From Pseudonocardia sp. HH130629-09 (GTDB lineage Bacteria > Actinomycetota > Actinomycetes > Mycobacteriales > Pseudonocardiaceae): a stretch of DNA of 64,000 nucleotides. The DNA lies in NCBI RefSeq assembly GCF_001294645.1, contig NZ_CP011868.1, forward strand, positions 434,001 to 498,000, given 5' to 3'. The notes beneath the pieces were generated by a model. That model was not told where the DNA came from, did no database searches, and saw only the letters and a program-made list of their open reading frames with translations. Positions 8,455 to 16,282 of this stretch are shown here, in pieces (the first letter of the stretch is position 1; every line of letters begins with the position of its first letter). Both the position numbers and the translations under genes were made by a program.

Positions 8455-9867
8455 GTGCCCGACCTCTCGGCGATCGTGAAGGCCTACGACATCCGCGGTG
8501 TCGTAGGCGACCAACTGGATGAACCCACCGCGCGTGCACTGGGTGCGGCGACGGCGCGGCTCGTGGCGGGCGACGACCCGGCGCCGTCGGCGGTGGTCGT
8601 CGGGCGGGACATGCGGGACAGCTCGCCCGCGCTGGCGGCGGCGTTCGCCGACGGGGTGACCGGGCAGGGGCTCGACGTCGTCGACATCGGGCTCGCGAGC
8701 ACTGACATGCTCTACTACGCCTCCGGCTCGCTGGACCTGCCCGGCGCGATGTTCACCGCGAGCCACAACCCGGCCGCCTACAACGGCATCAAGCTGTGCC
8801 GTGCCGGCGCTGTCCCGGTCAGTCAGGACTCCGGTCTCGCGACGATCCGCGACGATGCGGCCCGCTTCCTCGACTCCGGGGTCCCCGAGGTCCGGTCCCC
8901 GGGGGCGGTGCGCACCGAGGACATGCTCGACGGCTATGCGCGCCACCTCCGCGGCCTGGTCGACCTGACCTCGCTGGACGCGTCCCCGGAGCTGACCGTC
9001 GTCGTCGACGCCGGGAACGGGATGGGCGGGCACACCGTCCCGACCGTGTTCGACGGCCTGGACGTGCGCGTCGTCCCGCTGTACTTCGAGCTCGACGGGA
9101 ACTTCCCGAACCACGAGGCGAACCCGCTGGACCCGGCGAACCTGGTGGACCTGCAGAAGCGGGTCGTCGCCGAGGGCGCGGACCTCGGCCTGGCCTTCGA
9201 CGGCGACGCCGACCGCTGCTTCGCCGTCGACGAGCAGGGCGAGGCGGTGAGTCCGAGCGCGATCACCGGGCTGGTCGCGGCCCGTGAGCTCGCCAGGGCG
9301 CACGCGGCGGGGGAGTCCGACGTCGTCGTGATCCACAACCTGATCACCTCGCGGGCGGTCCCCGAGCTGGTAGCCGAGCACGGCGGCCGCGCGGTCCGCA
9401 CCCGGGTGGGGCACTCGTTCATCAAGCAGACGATGGCCGAGACCGGCGCGGTGTTCGGCGGCGAGCACTCCGCGCACTACTACTTCCGCGACTTCTGGAA
9501 GGCCGACTCCGGGATGCTCGCGGCGCTGCACCTGCTGGCCGCGCTCGGCGAGCACCGGGCGGCGGCCGACGGCGCGACGGTGTCCGGGCTGATGGCCGAC
9601 TACGACCGCTACGCCGCCTCCGGAGAGATCAACTCGACGGTCGAGGACCAGGCGGCGCGGGTGGCCGAGATCGAACGCGTCTTCGGTACGCGCGACGGTG
9701 TCGAGCTCGACCGGCTGGACGGTCTGACCGTCTCGCTGCCGGACGGCTCGTGGTTCAACCTGCGGGCCTCGAACACCGAGCCGCTGCTGCGGCTCAACGT
9801 CGAGGCGGCGGACGCCGCGGCCGTCCGTGCCCTGGTCGACGAGGTGCTGGCGGTCGTGCGCGCCTGA
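8455..9867 (+). CDS. manB: Phosphomannomutase / phosphoglucomutase
   Basis: 470 residues. Interconverts mannose-6-phosphate and mannose-1-phosphate, feeding the guanylyltransferase at 792. Family marks in order: KAYDIRG at residues 9-15, phosphoserine loop FTASHNPAAYNGIK near 100, metal loop AFDGDADRC near 246, and the sugar-phosphate loop RASNTEPLLRLNVE near the C-terminus. The GTG at 8455 is preferred over upstream codons because homologues begin PDLSAIVKAYDIRG and a TAGGGT -10 lies 8 nt before it. With the downstream isomerase genes it forms the mannose activation route. Confidence 0.93.
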   Translation: MPDLSAIVKAYDIRGVVGDQLDEPTARALGAATARLVAGDDPAPSAVVVGRDMRDSSPALAAAFADGVTGQGLDVVDIGLASTDMLYYASGSLDLPGAMFTASHNPAAYNGIKLCRAGAVPVSQDSGLATIRDDAARFLDSGVPEVRSPGAVRTEDMLDGYARHLRGLVDLTSLDASPELTVVVDAGNGMGGHTVPTVFDGLDVRVVPLYFELDGNFPNHEANPLDPANLVDLQKRVVAEGADLGLAFDGDADRCFAVDEQGEAVSPSAITGLVAARELARAHAAGESDVVVIHNLITSRAVPELVAEHGGRAVRTRVGHSFIKQTMAETGAVFGGEHSAHYYFRDFWKADSGMLAALHLLAALGEHRAAADGATVSGLMADYDRYAASGEINSTVEDQAARVAEIERVFGTRDGVELDRLDGLTVSLPDGSWFNLRASNTEPLLRLNVEAADAAAVRALVDEVLAVVRA

Positions 9868-9977
9868 TCGCACGACCCCGCACACCTGCGGTGACGGCGT
9901 CCGTACCCGGTCGGCTGCCGCGGAGTGTCGGTACCGGGTGGCAGCATCGAGAGCGCGAGATGACGACGAGGAGAACC

Positions 9978-10181
9978 GTGGCCCTACAGCTCGACCCCCA
10001 GCTGCTGGAGATCCTGGCCTGCCCGTGCGACGCGCACGCGGTCCTGACCCCGGGTGAGGACCGGCTGACCTGCACGGCGTGCGGTCGCGCGTTCCCGGTG
10101 ACCGACGGGATCCCGGTGCTGCTCCTCGACGAGGCGCTGCCCGGTACCGGGCCGGCGGGGGACGGACGGGACGACGGGTGA
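9978..10181 (+). CDS. Trm112 family small zinc-ribbon-like protein
   Basis: 67 residues. LLEILACPCDA near the N-terminus and LTCTACGRAFPVTDGIPVLL in the middle form the two Cys pairs and the C-terminal signature of the Trm112/UPF0434 family. Eukaryotic Trm112 activates methyltransferases; bacterial members have no settled role. GTG start at 9978 follows GAGGAG with 4 nt spacing. Its stop overlaps the GTG of the next gene (GTGA), so the two are coupled. It is part of the manB-manA gene group. Confidence 0.83.
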   Translation: MALQLDPQLLEILACPCDAHAVLTPGEDRLTCTACGRAFPVTDGIPVLLLDEALPGTGPAGDGRDDG

Positions 10182-11296
10182 ACGGGGTGCTCGACGACAC
10201 GCTGCTGGCCGATCCCGAGGAGCTGGCAGCGCGGGACACCACGGGCGTCCTGCGGGCCGCCGCGACCGCGGGTGCCCAGGTACGGTCCGCGCTGTACACC
10301 GCGGGCCAGGCCGGGCTGGACCGGCTGCGCGGCCACCGCCCCCGCGCGCTGGTGCTGCTGCGCCGGCCCGGCGTCTCCGGGGCGGTGGCCGACCTCGTCA
10401 CGGCCCTGCTCACCGACCGCTGTCCGGTTCCGGTCGTGGCCGCCGAGCGGATGCCGGGCTGGATCGGGCCGCTGGACGTCGTCGTCGCGCACTCCACGGA
10501 CCCCACCGACCCCGAGCTGGCCGAGTCGGTCTCCGTCGCGGTGCACCGCGGTGCCGAGGTCGTGCTCTCCGCGCCGGACTCCGGGCCGGTCGCCCAGGCG
10601 GGCGCCGGGCGCGCCCGGCTGGTCGAGCCGCGCATCCCGCTGCCCGAGGGCCTCGGGTTCGCCCAGGCGCTGACGGTCGCGCTGGTCGCCGTCGCCGAGC
10701 TGGACCTGCTGCCCGGGATGCGCAGCGAGGAGGTCCCGGCCCGGCTCGAGGCGCTGGCCGACGCGCTCGACGCCGAGGCCGAGCGCTGCCAGCCCGCGCA
10801 CGAGCCGTTCGTGAACCCGGCGAAGGCGCTCGCGTTGCGGCTGGCCGAGCGGACCCCGCTGCTGTGGGGGGTGGACCCGGCCGCCGCCGCGGTGGCCCGG
10901 CACGGCGCGCTGGCGCTGGCCACCCACGCCGGTGTCGTCGCGCACGCCGACGGGCTCGCACAGGCCGGCACCCTGGCCGGGCTGCGCGTCGCCGTCGACC
11001 TGTCCGAGCGGGGCGGGGGCGACATCTTCCACGACCCGTTCGACGACCCGGCCCCCGGTGGCGACGCGCCACCGCCGCGCCTGGTGCTGCTCGGCACGGG
11101 CGAGGAGGACCCTCAGGCGGTGAGTCGCCGGGTGCTCGGCCGGGAGTGGCCGAACGCCGACCTGGCGCACCCGGTCGACGAGATCCCGCGGGGCACCCGC
11201 GACGCGGCGCTGCTGCGTGCCGGCGTCCTCGCCCTGCGTGCCGACATCGCCGCCGTGTACCTCGGCCTGGCGACCGGTGCCACCCTGATCACCTGA
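10178..11296 (+). CDS. SIS/TobH-type phosphosugar isomerase-like protein
   Basis: 372 residues, overlapping the Trm112-like gene by 4 bp (GTGA). Resembles the Rv3256c/TobH group, annotated as phosphosugar isomerase-like. Visible segments: ALVLLRRPGVSGAVADLVTA, LDVVVAHSTDPTDPELAESV (SIS-fold phosphate-loop region) and NPAKALALRLAERTPLLWGV. Its place between manB and manA argues for a role in mannose or glucose phosphate metabolism, but the reaction is not established. Starts before 10178 are unlikely because of the coupling arrangement. Confidence 0.72.
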   Translation: MNGVLDDTLLADPEELAARDTTGVLRAAATAGAQVRSALYTAGQAGLDRLRGHRPRALVLLRRPGVSGAVADLVTALLTDRCPVPVVAAERMPGWIGPLDVVVAHSTDPTDPELAESVSVAVHRGAEVVLSAPDSGPVAQAGAGRARLVEPRIPLPEGLGFAQALTVALVAVAELDLLPGMRSEEVPARLEALADALDAEAERCQPAHEPFVNPAKALALRLAERTPLLWGVDPAAAAVARHGALALATHAGVVAHADGLAQAGTLAGLRVAVDLSERGGGDIFHDPFDDPAPGGDAPPPRLVLLGTGEEDPQAVSRRVLGREWPNADLAHPVDEIPRGTRDAALLRAGVLALRADIAAVYLGLATGATLIT

Positions 11297-11324
11297 CCCC
11301 CGCGCACCTGACACCGGGAGACCC

Positions 11325-12536
11325 GTGGAACTGCTGGAGAACCCGATCCGCACCTACGCCTGGGGTTCGCGGACGGTCATCGCCGAGCTGCTCGGCGAGC
11401 CCGTCCCGTCACCGCACCCGCAGGCGGAGCTGTGGCTGGGCGCGCACCCGGCCGCCCCGTCGACGGTCGCCGGGGGCACCCGCCCGCTGCACGAGCTCAT
11501 CGCCGCGGACCCGGTCGCCGCGCTCGGCCCGGGACGCGACCGCTGGGAAGGGCGGCTGCCGTTCCTGCTGAAGGTGCTGGCGGCCGAGGAGCCGCTGAGC
11601 CTGCAGGCCCACCCGAGCCTGGAGCAGGCCCGTGAGGGCTGGGAGCGGGAGAACGCCGCGGGGATCGCGGTGGACGCGCCGGACCGCAACTACCGCGACG
11701 CCCACCACAAGCCGGAGCTGATCTGCGCGCTGACCGAGTTCGTCGCGCTGGTCGGGTTCCGTGAGCCGGCCCGCACGGTGGAGCTGCTGCGCGCCCTCGA
11801 TGTCCCCGAGCTCGCCGCCTACACCGAGCTGCTCGCCGGTCAGCCGTGCCCGGACGGGCTGCGCGCTCTGTTCACCACCTGGATCACGCTGCCCCAGTCG
11901 GTGCTCGACGGGCTCGTTCCGGCCCTGCAGGACGGCGCGATCAGGCTGCTGGAGCGCGGCACGGCCCCGGAGTGGACCGGCGAGGCGAAGACCACGCTCG
12001 ACCTGTCCGAGCGCTACCCCGACGACGCGGGCGTGCTCGCCGCGCTGCTGCTCAACCGGATCGCCCTGGCCCCCGGCGAGGCGCTGTACCTGCCGGCCGG
12101 GAACCTGCACGCCTACCTGTCCGGGGCGGGCATCGAGGTGATGGCCAACTCCGACAACGTGCTGCGCGGCGGCCTGACGCCCAAGCACGTCGACGTGCCG
12201 GAGCTGCTGCGGGTCCTCGACTTCACCGCCCCGCCGCCCCCGGTCCGCACCCCGGCCCCCGACCCGGGCGCCGACGGCTGGCAGCGCTACGACGTGCCGG
12301 TGGAGGAGTTCCTGCTCCGCCGTGCGGTCACCGACGGCCGGGACAAGCTCGACGTGCCCGGCACCGGCGCCCGCATCCTGCTGTGCGTCGACGGTGACGC
12401 CGCGGTCGAGGCCGGCGGTGGCGGCGTCGAGCTGCCCCGCGGCCGCGCGGTGTTCCTCTCCGCGACCGACAGCGGCGCCGTCCTGACCACCGGCGAGCAC
12501 GGCGCCACCGTCTTCCTGGCGGGCGACGCCCTGTAG
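11325..12536 (+). CDS. manA: Mannose-6-phosphate isomerase, class I
   Basis: 403 residues. Converts fructose-6-phosphate to mannose-6-phosphate, the first committed step toward GDP-mannose. The N-terminus MELLENPIRTYAWGSRT is typical; zinc ligands lie in LQAHPS (His), HHKPELICAL (His, Glu) and LPAGNLHAYLSGAGIEVMAN (His). Cytoplasmic zinc enzyme of usual length. GTG start at 11325 with GGGAG upstream. Last gene of the manB-Trm112-TobH-manA run; convergent with the monooxygenase gene. Confidence 0.93.
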   Translation: MELLENPIRTYAWGSRTVIAELLGEPVPSPHPQAELWLGAHPAAPSTVAGGTRPLHELIAADPVAALGPGRDRWEGRLPFLLKVLAAEEPLSLQAHPSLEQAREGWERENAAGIAVDAPDRNYRDAHHKPELICALTEFVALVGFREPARTVELLRALDVPELAAYTELLAGQPCPDGLRALFTTWITLPQSVLDGLVPALQDGAIRLLERGTAPEWTGEAKTTLDLSERYPDDAGVLAALLLNRIALAPGEALYLPAGNLHAYLSGAGIEVMANSDNVLRGGLTPKHVDVPELLRVLDFTAPPPPVRTPAPDPGADGWQRYDVPVEEFLLRRAVTDGRDKLDVPGTGARILLCVDGDAAVEAGGGGVELPRGRAVFLSATDSGAVLTTGEHGATVFLAGDAL

Positions 12537-12576
12537 CACCGCCCGCACTCGTGGGCAGCGCTGTTGCACCGGCGGT

Positions 12577-13794
12577 TCATCCGCGGCGGGCCCGGTCCCC
12601 CTCGGCGGCCGCGGCGACGGCCGCCGCCACCTCGGCGGCCGCCGCCACCGGGTCCGCGGCGGCGGCCGCGGAGAAGAAGCGCTCCAGCCCCTGTGCCGCC
12701 GCGGCGGCGTTGGCCTCGGCCCGCGGGAACATGGTCGCCTCGTAGCGGGCGACCGCCGCGTCGAGGTCGTCCGGGGTGGCGGCGATCTCCCCGGCCAGGT
12801 CGGCGGCGTCGAGCATGGCGGAGTTGGCGCCCTGCCCGGAGAACGGCGACATCAGGTGGGCGGCGTCGCCGATCAGGGTGATGCCCGGGACCGGCTCCCA
12901 CCGGTGCCCGACCGGCAGCATCTCCAGCGGCCGGTCGATGATCCGGTCGTCGCAGCGGACGATGAGCTCCCGCAGTTCGGGGGCGGCGTCGCCGAACGCG
13001 TCGAGGAGTACGGCGCGGGCGGCTGCCGGGTCGTCGAGCACCCCTCCGGTGCTGTCGAGCCCGTGTGCGGCGGCCCACCCGCGCTCCCGGCGGAACCCGG
13101 CGTACACGCGGGCGGAGCTGTCGGCGAGCCGCTGGCAGATCAGCGCCCGGCCGGTGGCGCGGGCGCTCATGGAGCCGCGGCCGACCAGGTCGTCGAGCCC
13201 GGGGAACGCCGACGGCGTGACCCGCAGCTCGACGAAGGTGACCCCGGCGTAGGACGGCGTCGCGTCCGACAGCAGCGGGCGGACCCGGGAACGTGCCCCG
13301 TCCGCACCGACGACGAGGTCCGCGGTGATCCGGTCGCTGCCAGGCTCCCCGTCGAGTACGGCGTCGAGTCGTCCGTCGTCGGGGTGTTCGACGTGGTCGA
13401 GCCGGGCGCCCCAGCGCACCGTGCCGGGGCCGAGCGACCCGAGGAGCAGGGTGCGCAGGTCGCCGCGGTCGATCTCGGGGTTGAACGTCTCGCCGGGCGC
13501 GGCGCGCTCGTCGAGCAGGACGGTCCCGTCGAGGGCGAGCATCCGCATGTCCTGACCCTCGGGCCGGGAGATGCGCAGGAACTCCTCGAGCAGGCCGGCG
13601 GCGTCGAGCGCGACCTGTCCGCCGTCGCGCTGCATGTCCAGGGTGCCGCCCTGGTCGCGGGTGGCGATGTCGGTCTCGCGCTCGAGGACGGTGACGGCGA
13701 TGTCGTGGCGCTGCAGGACGCGGGCGAGGGTCAGGCCGCCGGGGCCGGCCCCGACGACGAGAACGTGCGGTGCAGTGCTGGTGGTGTCGGCCAT
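12577..13794 (-). CDS. FAD-dependent monooxygenase (TetX-like aromatic hydroxylase)
   Basis: 405 residues. N-terminal dinucleotide site VLVVGAGPGGLTLARVL near residue 10 followed by VTVLERE, and the C-terminal FAD site LIGDAAHLMSPFSGQGANSA near residue 300. This last motif is close to that of tetracycline-inactivating TetX enzymes, but many non-resistance hydroxylases share it. The C-terminus carries an alanine-rich tract of about 35 residues. Divergent from a TetR gene with an inverted repeat between, so probably induced by a small aromatic ligand. ATG at 13794 with TAGATT 7 nt before. Confidence 0.82.
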   Translation of the reverse strand: MADTTSTAPHVLVVGAGPGGLTLARVLQRHDIAVTVLERETDIATRDQGGTLDMQRDGGQVALDAAGLLEEFLRISRPEGQDMRMLALDGTVLLDERAAPGETFNPEIDRGDLRTLLLGSLGPGTVRWGARLDHVEHPDDGRLDAVLDGEPGSDRITADLVVGADGARSRVRPLLSDATPSYAGVTFVELRVTPSAFPGLDDLVGRGSMSARATGRALICQRLADSSARVYAGFRRERGWAAAHGLDSTGGVLDDPAAARAVLLDAFGDAAPELRELIVRCDDRIIDRPLEMLPVGHRWEPVPGITLIGDAAHLMSPFSGQGANSAMLDAADLAGEIAATPDDLDAAVARYEATMFPRAEANAAAAAQGLERFFSAAAAADPVAAAAEVAAAVAAAAEGDRARRG

Positions 13795-13801
13795 GACGCC
13801 G

Positions 13802-13807
13802 AATCTA
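13802..13807 (-). promoter_or_regulatory. Leaderless -10 of monooxygenase gene (TAGATT)
   Basis: Minus-strand TAGATT ends 7 nt before the ATG at 13794. Confidence 0.5.
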
Positions 13808-13829
13808 GATGAAGCGACTACGACAGTAT

Positions 13830-13853
13830 AGTCACTTAACTTTCAGAGTGACT
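13830..13853. promoter_or_regulatory. Probable TetR operator
   Basis: AGTCACT (13830-13836) and AGTGACT (13847-13853) form a 24-bp dyad with a 10-bp centre, in an unusually AT-rich spacer between the TetR gene and the divergent monooxygenase gene. Confidence 0.65.
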
Positions 13854-13869
13854 GCGCTAACATGTCGCC

Positions 13870-14460
13870 GTGACCACGCCCGGACGCCGCGAACGCAAGA
13901 AGGCCGCCACCCGCCAGGGCATCGCGGACGCCGCACTGCGGCTGTTCCTCGACCGGGGCTTCGACGAGGTGACCGTCGCCGAGATCGCCGAGGCCGCGGA
14001 CGTCTCGGTCACCACGCTGTTCAAGCACTTCGGCAGTAAGGAGGCGCTGCTGTTCGACGAGGACGCGACGCAGGAGGCCGAGCTGGTCGCCGCGGTCCGC
14101 GACCGTGCGCCGGGGACCGACGTCATCGACGGGCTGCAGGCCTGGCTGCTCCGGCGCGTCGACGGGCCGCCGTCGGACCGGCGGCCGAGCGCGGAGGACC
14201 TGGAGCGCTTCCGCAGGCTCACCGACGCGGCGCCGAGCCTGCGCGACCACGCGCGACGGATGTGGGCCCGCCACGAGGCCGCGCTCGCGGCGGAGCTGGC
14301 CCGGGACGCCGGCCGGGACGAACCGTCACCGGCGGACCGGGTGCTCGCGCACGTCGTCGTCGGGATCCCGCCACTGCTGCGCGAGCAGGCCGGTCGGGCC
14401 CGCGAGCACCTCGACGCCGCGTTCGCGCTGATCCGCCACGGCTACGACGCAGCTCGGTAG
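13870..14460 (+). CDS. TetR family transcriptional regulator
   Basis: 196 residues. Helix-turn-helix of the TetR family at about residues 12-60: RQGIADAALRLFLDRGFDEV, then TVAEIAEAADVSVTTLFKHF followed by GSKEALLF. The C-terminal ligand domain is not specific enough to name a ligand. It faces the FAD monooxygenase gene across 75 bp holding a 24-bp dyad, the classical arrangement of a repressor controlling itself and its neighbour. GTG start at 13870. The final codons lie in a 17-bp tandem repeat. Confidence 0.88.
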   Translation: MTTPGRRERKKAATRQGIADAALRLFLDRGFDEVTVAEIAEAADVSVTTLFKHFGSKEALLFDEDATQEAELVAAVRDRAPGTDVIDGLQAWLLRRVDGPPSDRRPSAEDLERFRRLTDAAPSLRDHARRMWARHEAALAAELARDAGRDEPSPADRVLAHVVVGIPPLLREQAGRAREHLDAAFALIRHGYDAAR

Positions 14461-14495
14461 GAGACGCCGCTCGGTAGGAGACGCGGCTCAGTAGG
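14452..14495. repeat. 17-bp tandem repeat at the TetR/Lrp convergent ends
   Basis: GCTCGGTAGGAGACGC occurs at 14452-14467 and 14469-14484, followed by a partial third copy (GCTCAGTAGG). The repeat contains the TAG stop of the TetR gene; the third copy holds the stop of the Lrp gene. Confidence 0.75.
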
Positions 14496-14991
14496 TGTCG
14501 GGCGCCCGGTGGTGCTCGAAGATCAGTGACGTGCGGGTGCCGGCGACCTCGGCCCAGGCGTTGAGCGTGCCGACCAGGTCGCGCAGTGCCACGGTGTCGG
14601 CGGTCGCGACCCGGATCATGTAGTCGTCCTCGCCGGCGAGGAAGTACACGTCGCGGACCTCGGGGCGGCGGGACACCCGGGTCACGAACTCGGCGAGCCG
14701 GTCGCGGGCGTCGGACTGCAGACGGACCGAGATCATCGCCTGTAGGGGGTGACCGGTCGCCGCCGGGTCGACGTCGGCGTGGTAGCCGCGGATCACCCCG
14801 CTCTCGCGCAGTGCCCGGACCCGGCCCAGGCACGTCGACGGGGCGATTCCCGCCCCCGCCGCGAGTGAGTTGTTCGGCGTCCGGGCATCCCGCTCCAGCT
14901 GGCGCAGCAGGGCGCGGTCGACCCCGTCGAGCCGAACAGGGTTCGACGACGGCGGCCTCTTCCGTGGCATCGACGAAGGATCGTCGTTCAT
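14488..14991 (-). CDS. Lrp/AsnC family regulator (AldR-like)
   Basis: 167 residues. Helix-turn-helix at about 20-65 (LDGVDRALLRQLERDARTPN, then GIAPSTCLGRVRALRESGVI), followed by the RAM ligand-binding domain with DVYFLAGEDDYMIRV. Lrp/AsnC proteins bind amino acids as effectors. It is divergent from alanine dehydrogenase, the same arrangement as aldR-ald in mycobacteria, so it probably controls ald in response to alanine. ATG at 14991 with GGAGGTGA 6 nt before. The 96-bp spacer should hold its binding sites, though I see no clear dyad. Confidence 0.88.
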   Translation of the reverse strand: MNDDPSSMPRKRPPSSNPVRLDGVDRALLRQLERDARTPNNSLAAGAGIAPSTCLGRVRALRESGVIRGYHADVDPAATGHPLQAMISVRLQSDARDRLAEFVTRVSRRPEVRDVYFLAGEDDYMIRVATADTVALRDLVGTLNAWAEVAGTRTSLIFEHHRAPDTY

Positions 14992-15087
14992 GAGTCACCT
15001 CCGAGAATCTTGTTCAGTTCTGTTGGCAGCCTATCGATGTTTCTTCACCATTGATCCAGGACAGGGCCCCGAGCGGAGGAGAAGGAC

Positions 15088-16188
15088 ATGCGCGTCGCAG
15101 TGCCGAAGGAGACCAAGGACAACGAGTTCCGGGTGGCGCTCACGCCCGCCGGGGTGCACGAGCTCGTCGGACGGGGGCACGAGGTCGTCGTCGAGCACGA
15201 CGCCGGCGCCGGGTCCGCGATCTCCGACGCCGACTTCAAGGAGGCCGGGGCGCACATCGTGTCCGACACCGCCGAGGTGTGGGGCTCGGCCGAGCTGCTG
15301 CTCAAGGTGAAGGAGCCCATCGAGTCCGAGTACGGCTTCCTCCGGCCCGACCTGACGCTGTTCACCTACCTGCACCTGGCCGCGTCGCGTGCCTGCACCG
15401 ACGCGCTACTGTCGGCGGGGACGACCTCCATCGCCTACGAGACCGTCACCGACTCCCGCGGCCGGCTGCCGCTGCTCGCCCCGATGAGCGAGGTCGCGGG
15501 CCGGCTCGCCCCGCAGGCCGGCGGCTACCACCTCATGCGCTCGGCCGGCGGGCGGGGCATGCTCCTGGGCGGCGTCCCGGGCGCCCCGGGCGCCGAGGTC
15601 GTCGTGCTCGGGGCCGGTGTCGCGGGGGCGAACGCCATCGCCATCGCCGCCGGCATGCGCGCGAAGGTGACCGTGCTCGACGTCGACGTCGACAAGCTCC
15701 GTGCGATCGACGAGCAGTACGGCGGGGCCGTGCGCACCCAGTACTCCACCGCGCTGTCCGTGCGCGAGGCGGTGACCACCGCCGACCTCGTGATCGGCGC
15801 GGTCCTGCTGCCCGGGGCCAAGGCGCCGACCCTGGTGTCGAACGAGCTCGTCTCCCGGATGCGGCCCGGCGCCGTGCTCGTCGACATCGCGATCGACCAG
15901 GGCGGATGCTTCGAGGACTCGCGGCCGACCACCCACGCCGACCCGACCTACCAGGTGCACGACACGATCTTCTACTGCGTCGCGAACATGCCCGGCGCCG
16001 TGCCGCACACCTCGACCCGCGCGCTGACCAACGCCACGATGCCGCACGTGCTGCGCCTGGCCGACCAGGGCTGGCAGGCCGCGACCGAGGCCGACCCGCA
16101 CCTGGCCGCCGGCCTGTCGACCCACGCCGGGACGCTGCTGTCCCACGAGGTCGCGCAGGCCCACGGACTGCCGCACGGCACCGTCTGA
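15088..16188 (+). CDS. ald: Alanine dehydrogenase
   Basis: 366 residues. NAD-dependent oxidative deamination of L-alanine to pyruvate and ammonia. [20 protein letters not shown] is the family N-terminus with Arg and Lys substrate ligands, TYLHLAA carries the active-site His near 96, and [20 protein letters not shown] is the NAD site near 170. [19 protein letters not shown] near 270 is the second family signature. The length is standard. ATG at 15088 with GGAGAAGGA upstream. Next to an Lrp regulator and two amino acid permeases, consistent with alanine use. Confidence 0.96.
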   Translation: MRVAVPKETKDNEFRVALTPAGVHELVGRGHEVVVEHDAGAGSAISDADFKEAGAHIVSDTAEVWGSAELLLKVKEPIESEYGFLRPDLTLFTYLHLAASRACTDALLSAGTTSIAYETVTDSRGRLPLLAPMSEVAGRLAPQAGGYHLMRSAGGRGMLLGGVPGAPGAEVVVLGAGVAGANAIAIAAGMRAKVTVLDVDVDKLRAIDEQYGGAVRTQYSTALSVREAVTTADLVIGAVLLPGAKAPTLVSNELVSRMRPGAVLVDIAIDQGGCFEDSRPTTHADPTYQVHDTIFYCVANMPGAVPHTSTRALTNATMPHVLRLADQGWQAATEADPHLAAGLSTHAGTLLSHEVAQAHGLPHGTV

Positions 16189-16227
16189 CCGGGGCCGGTT
16201 CGACGGTGCAACACCATCGTGACCTTA

Positions 16228-16243
16228 AATCCGGCCCCGGATT
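16228..16243 (+). terminator. Short dyad downstream of ald
   Basis: AATCCGG (16228-16234) and CCGGATT (16237-16243) are perfect inverted repeats separated by 2 bp, 40 bp after the ald stop. It may be a regulator site for the permease rather than a terminator. Confidence 0.4.
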
Positions 16244-16268
16244 CGTGACGCAGGCCGCAGAGCGGTCG

Positions 16269-16274
16269 TAGTTT
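16269..16274 (+). promoter_or_regulatory. Leaderless -10 of first permease (TAGTTT)
   Basis: TAGTTT ends 8 nt before the ATG at 16283; no ribosome binding site. Confidence 0.5.
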
Positions 16275-16282
16275 CACCGGCC

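Noticed and set aside
8440..11097. Long minus-strand open frame opposite manB, Trm112 and the isomerase genes
   Set aside because: Arg/Ser/Ala-rich shadow of three sense genes.
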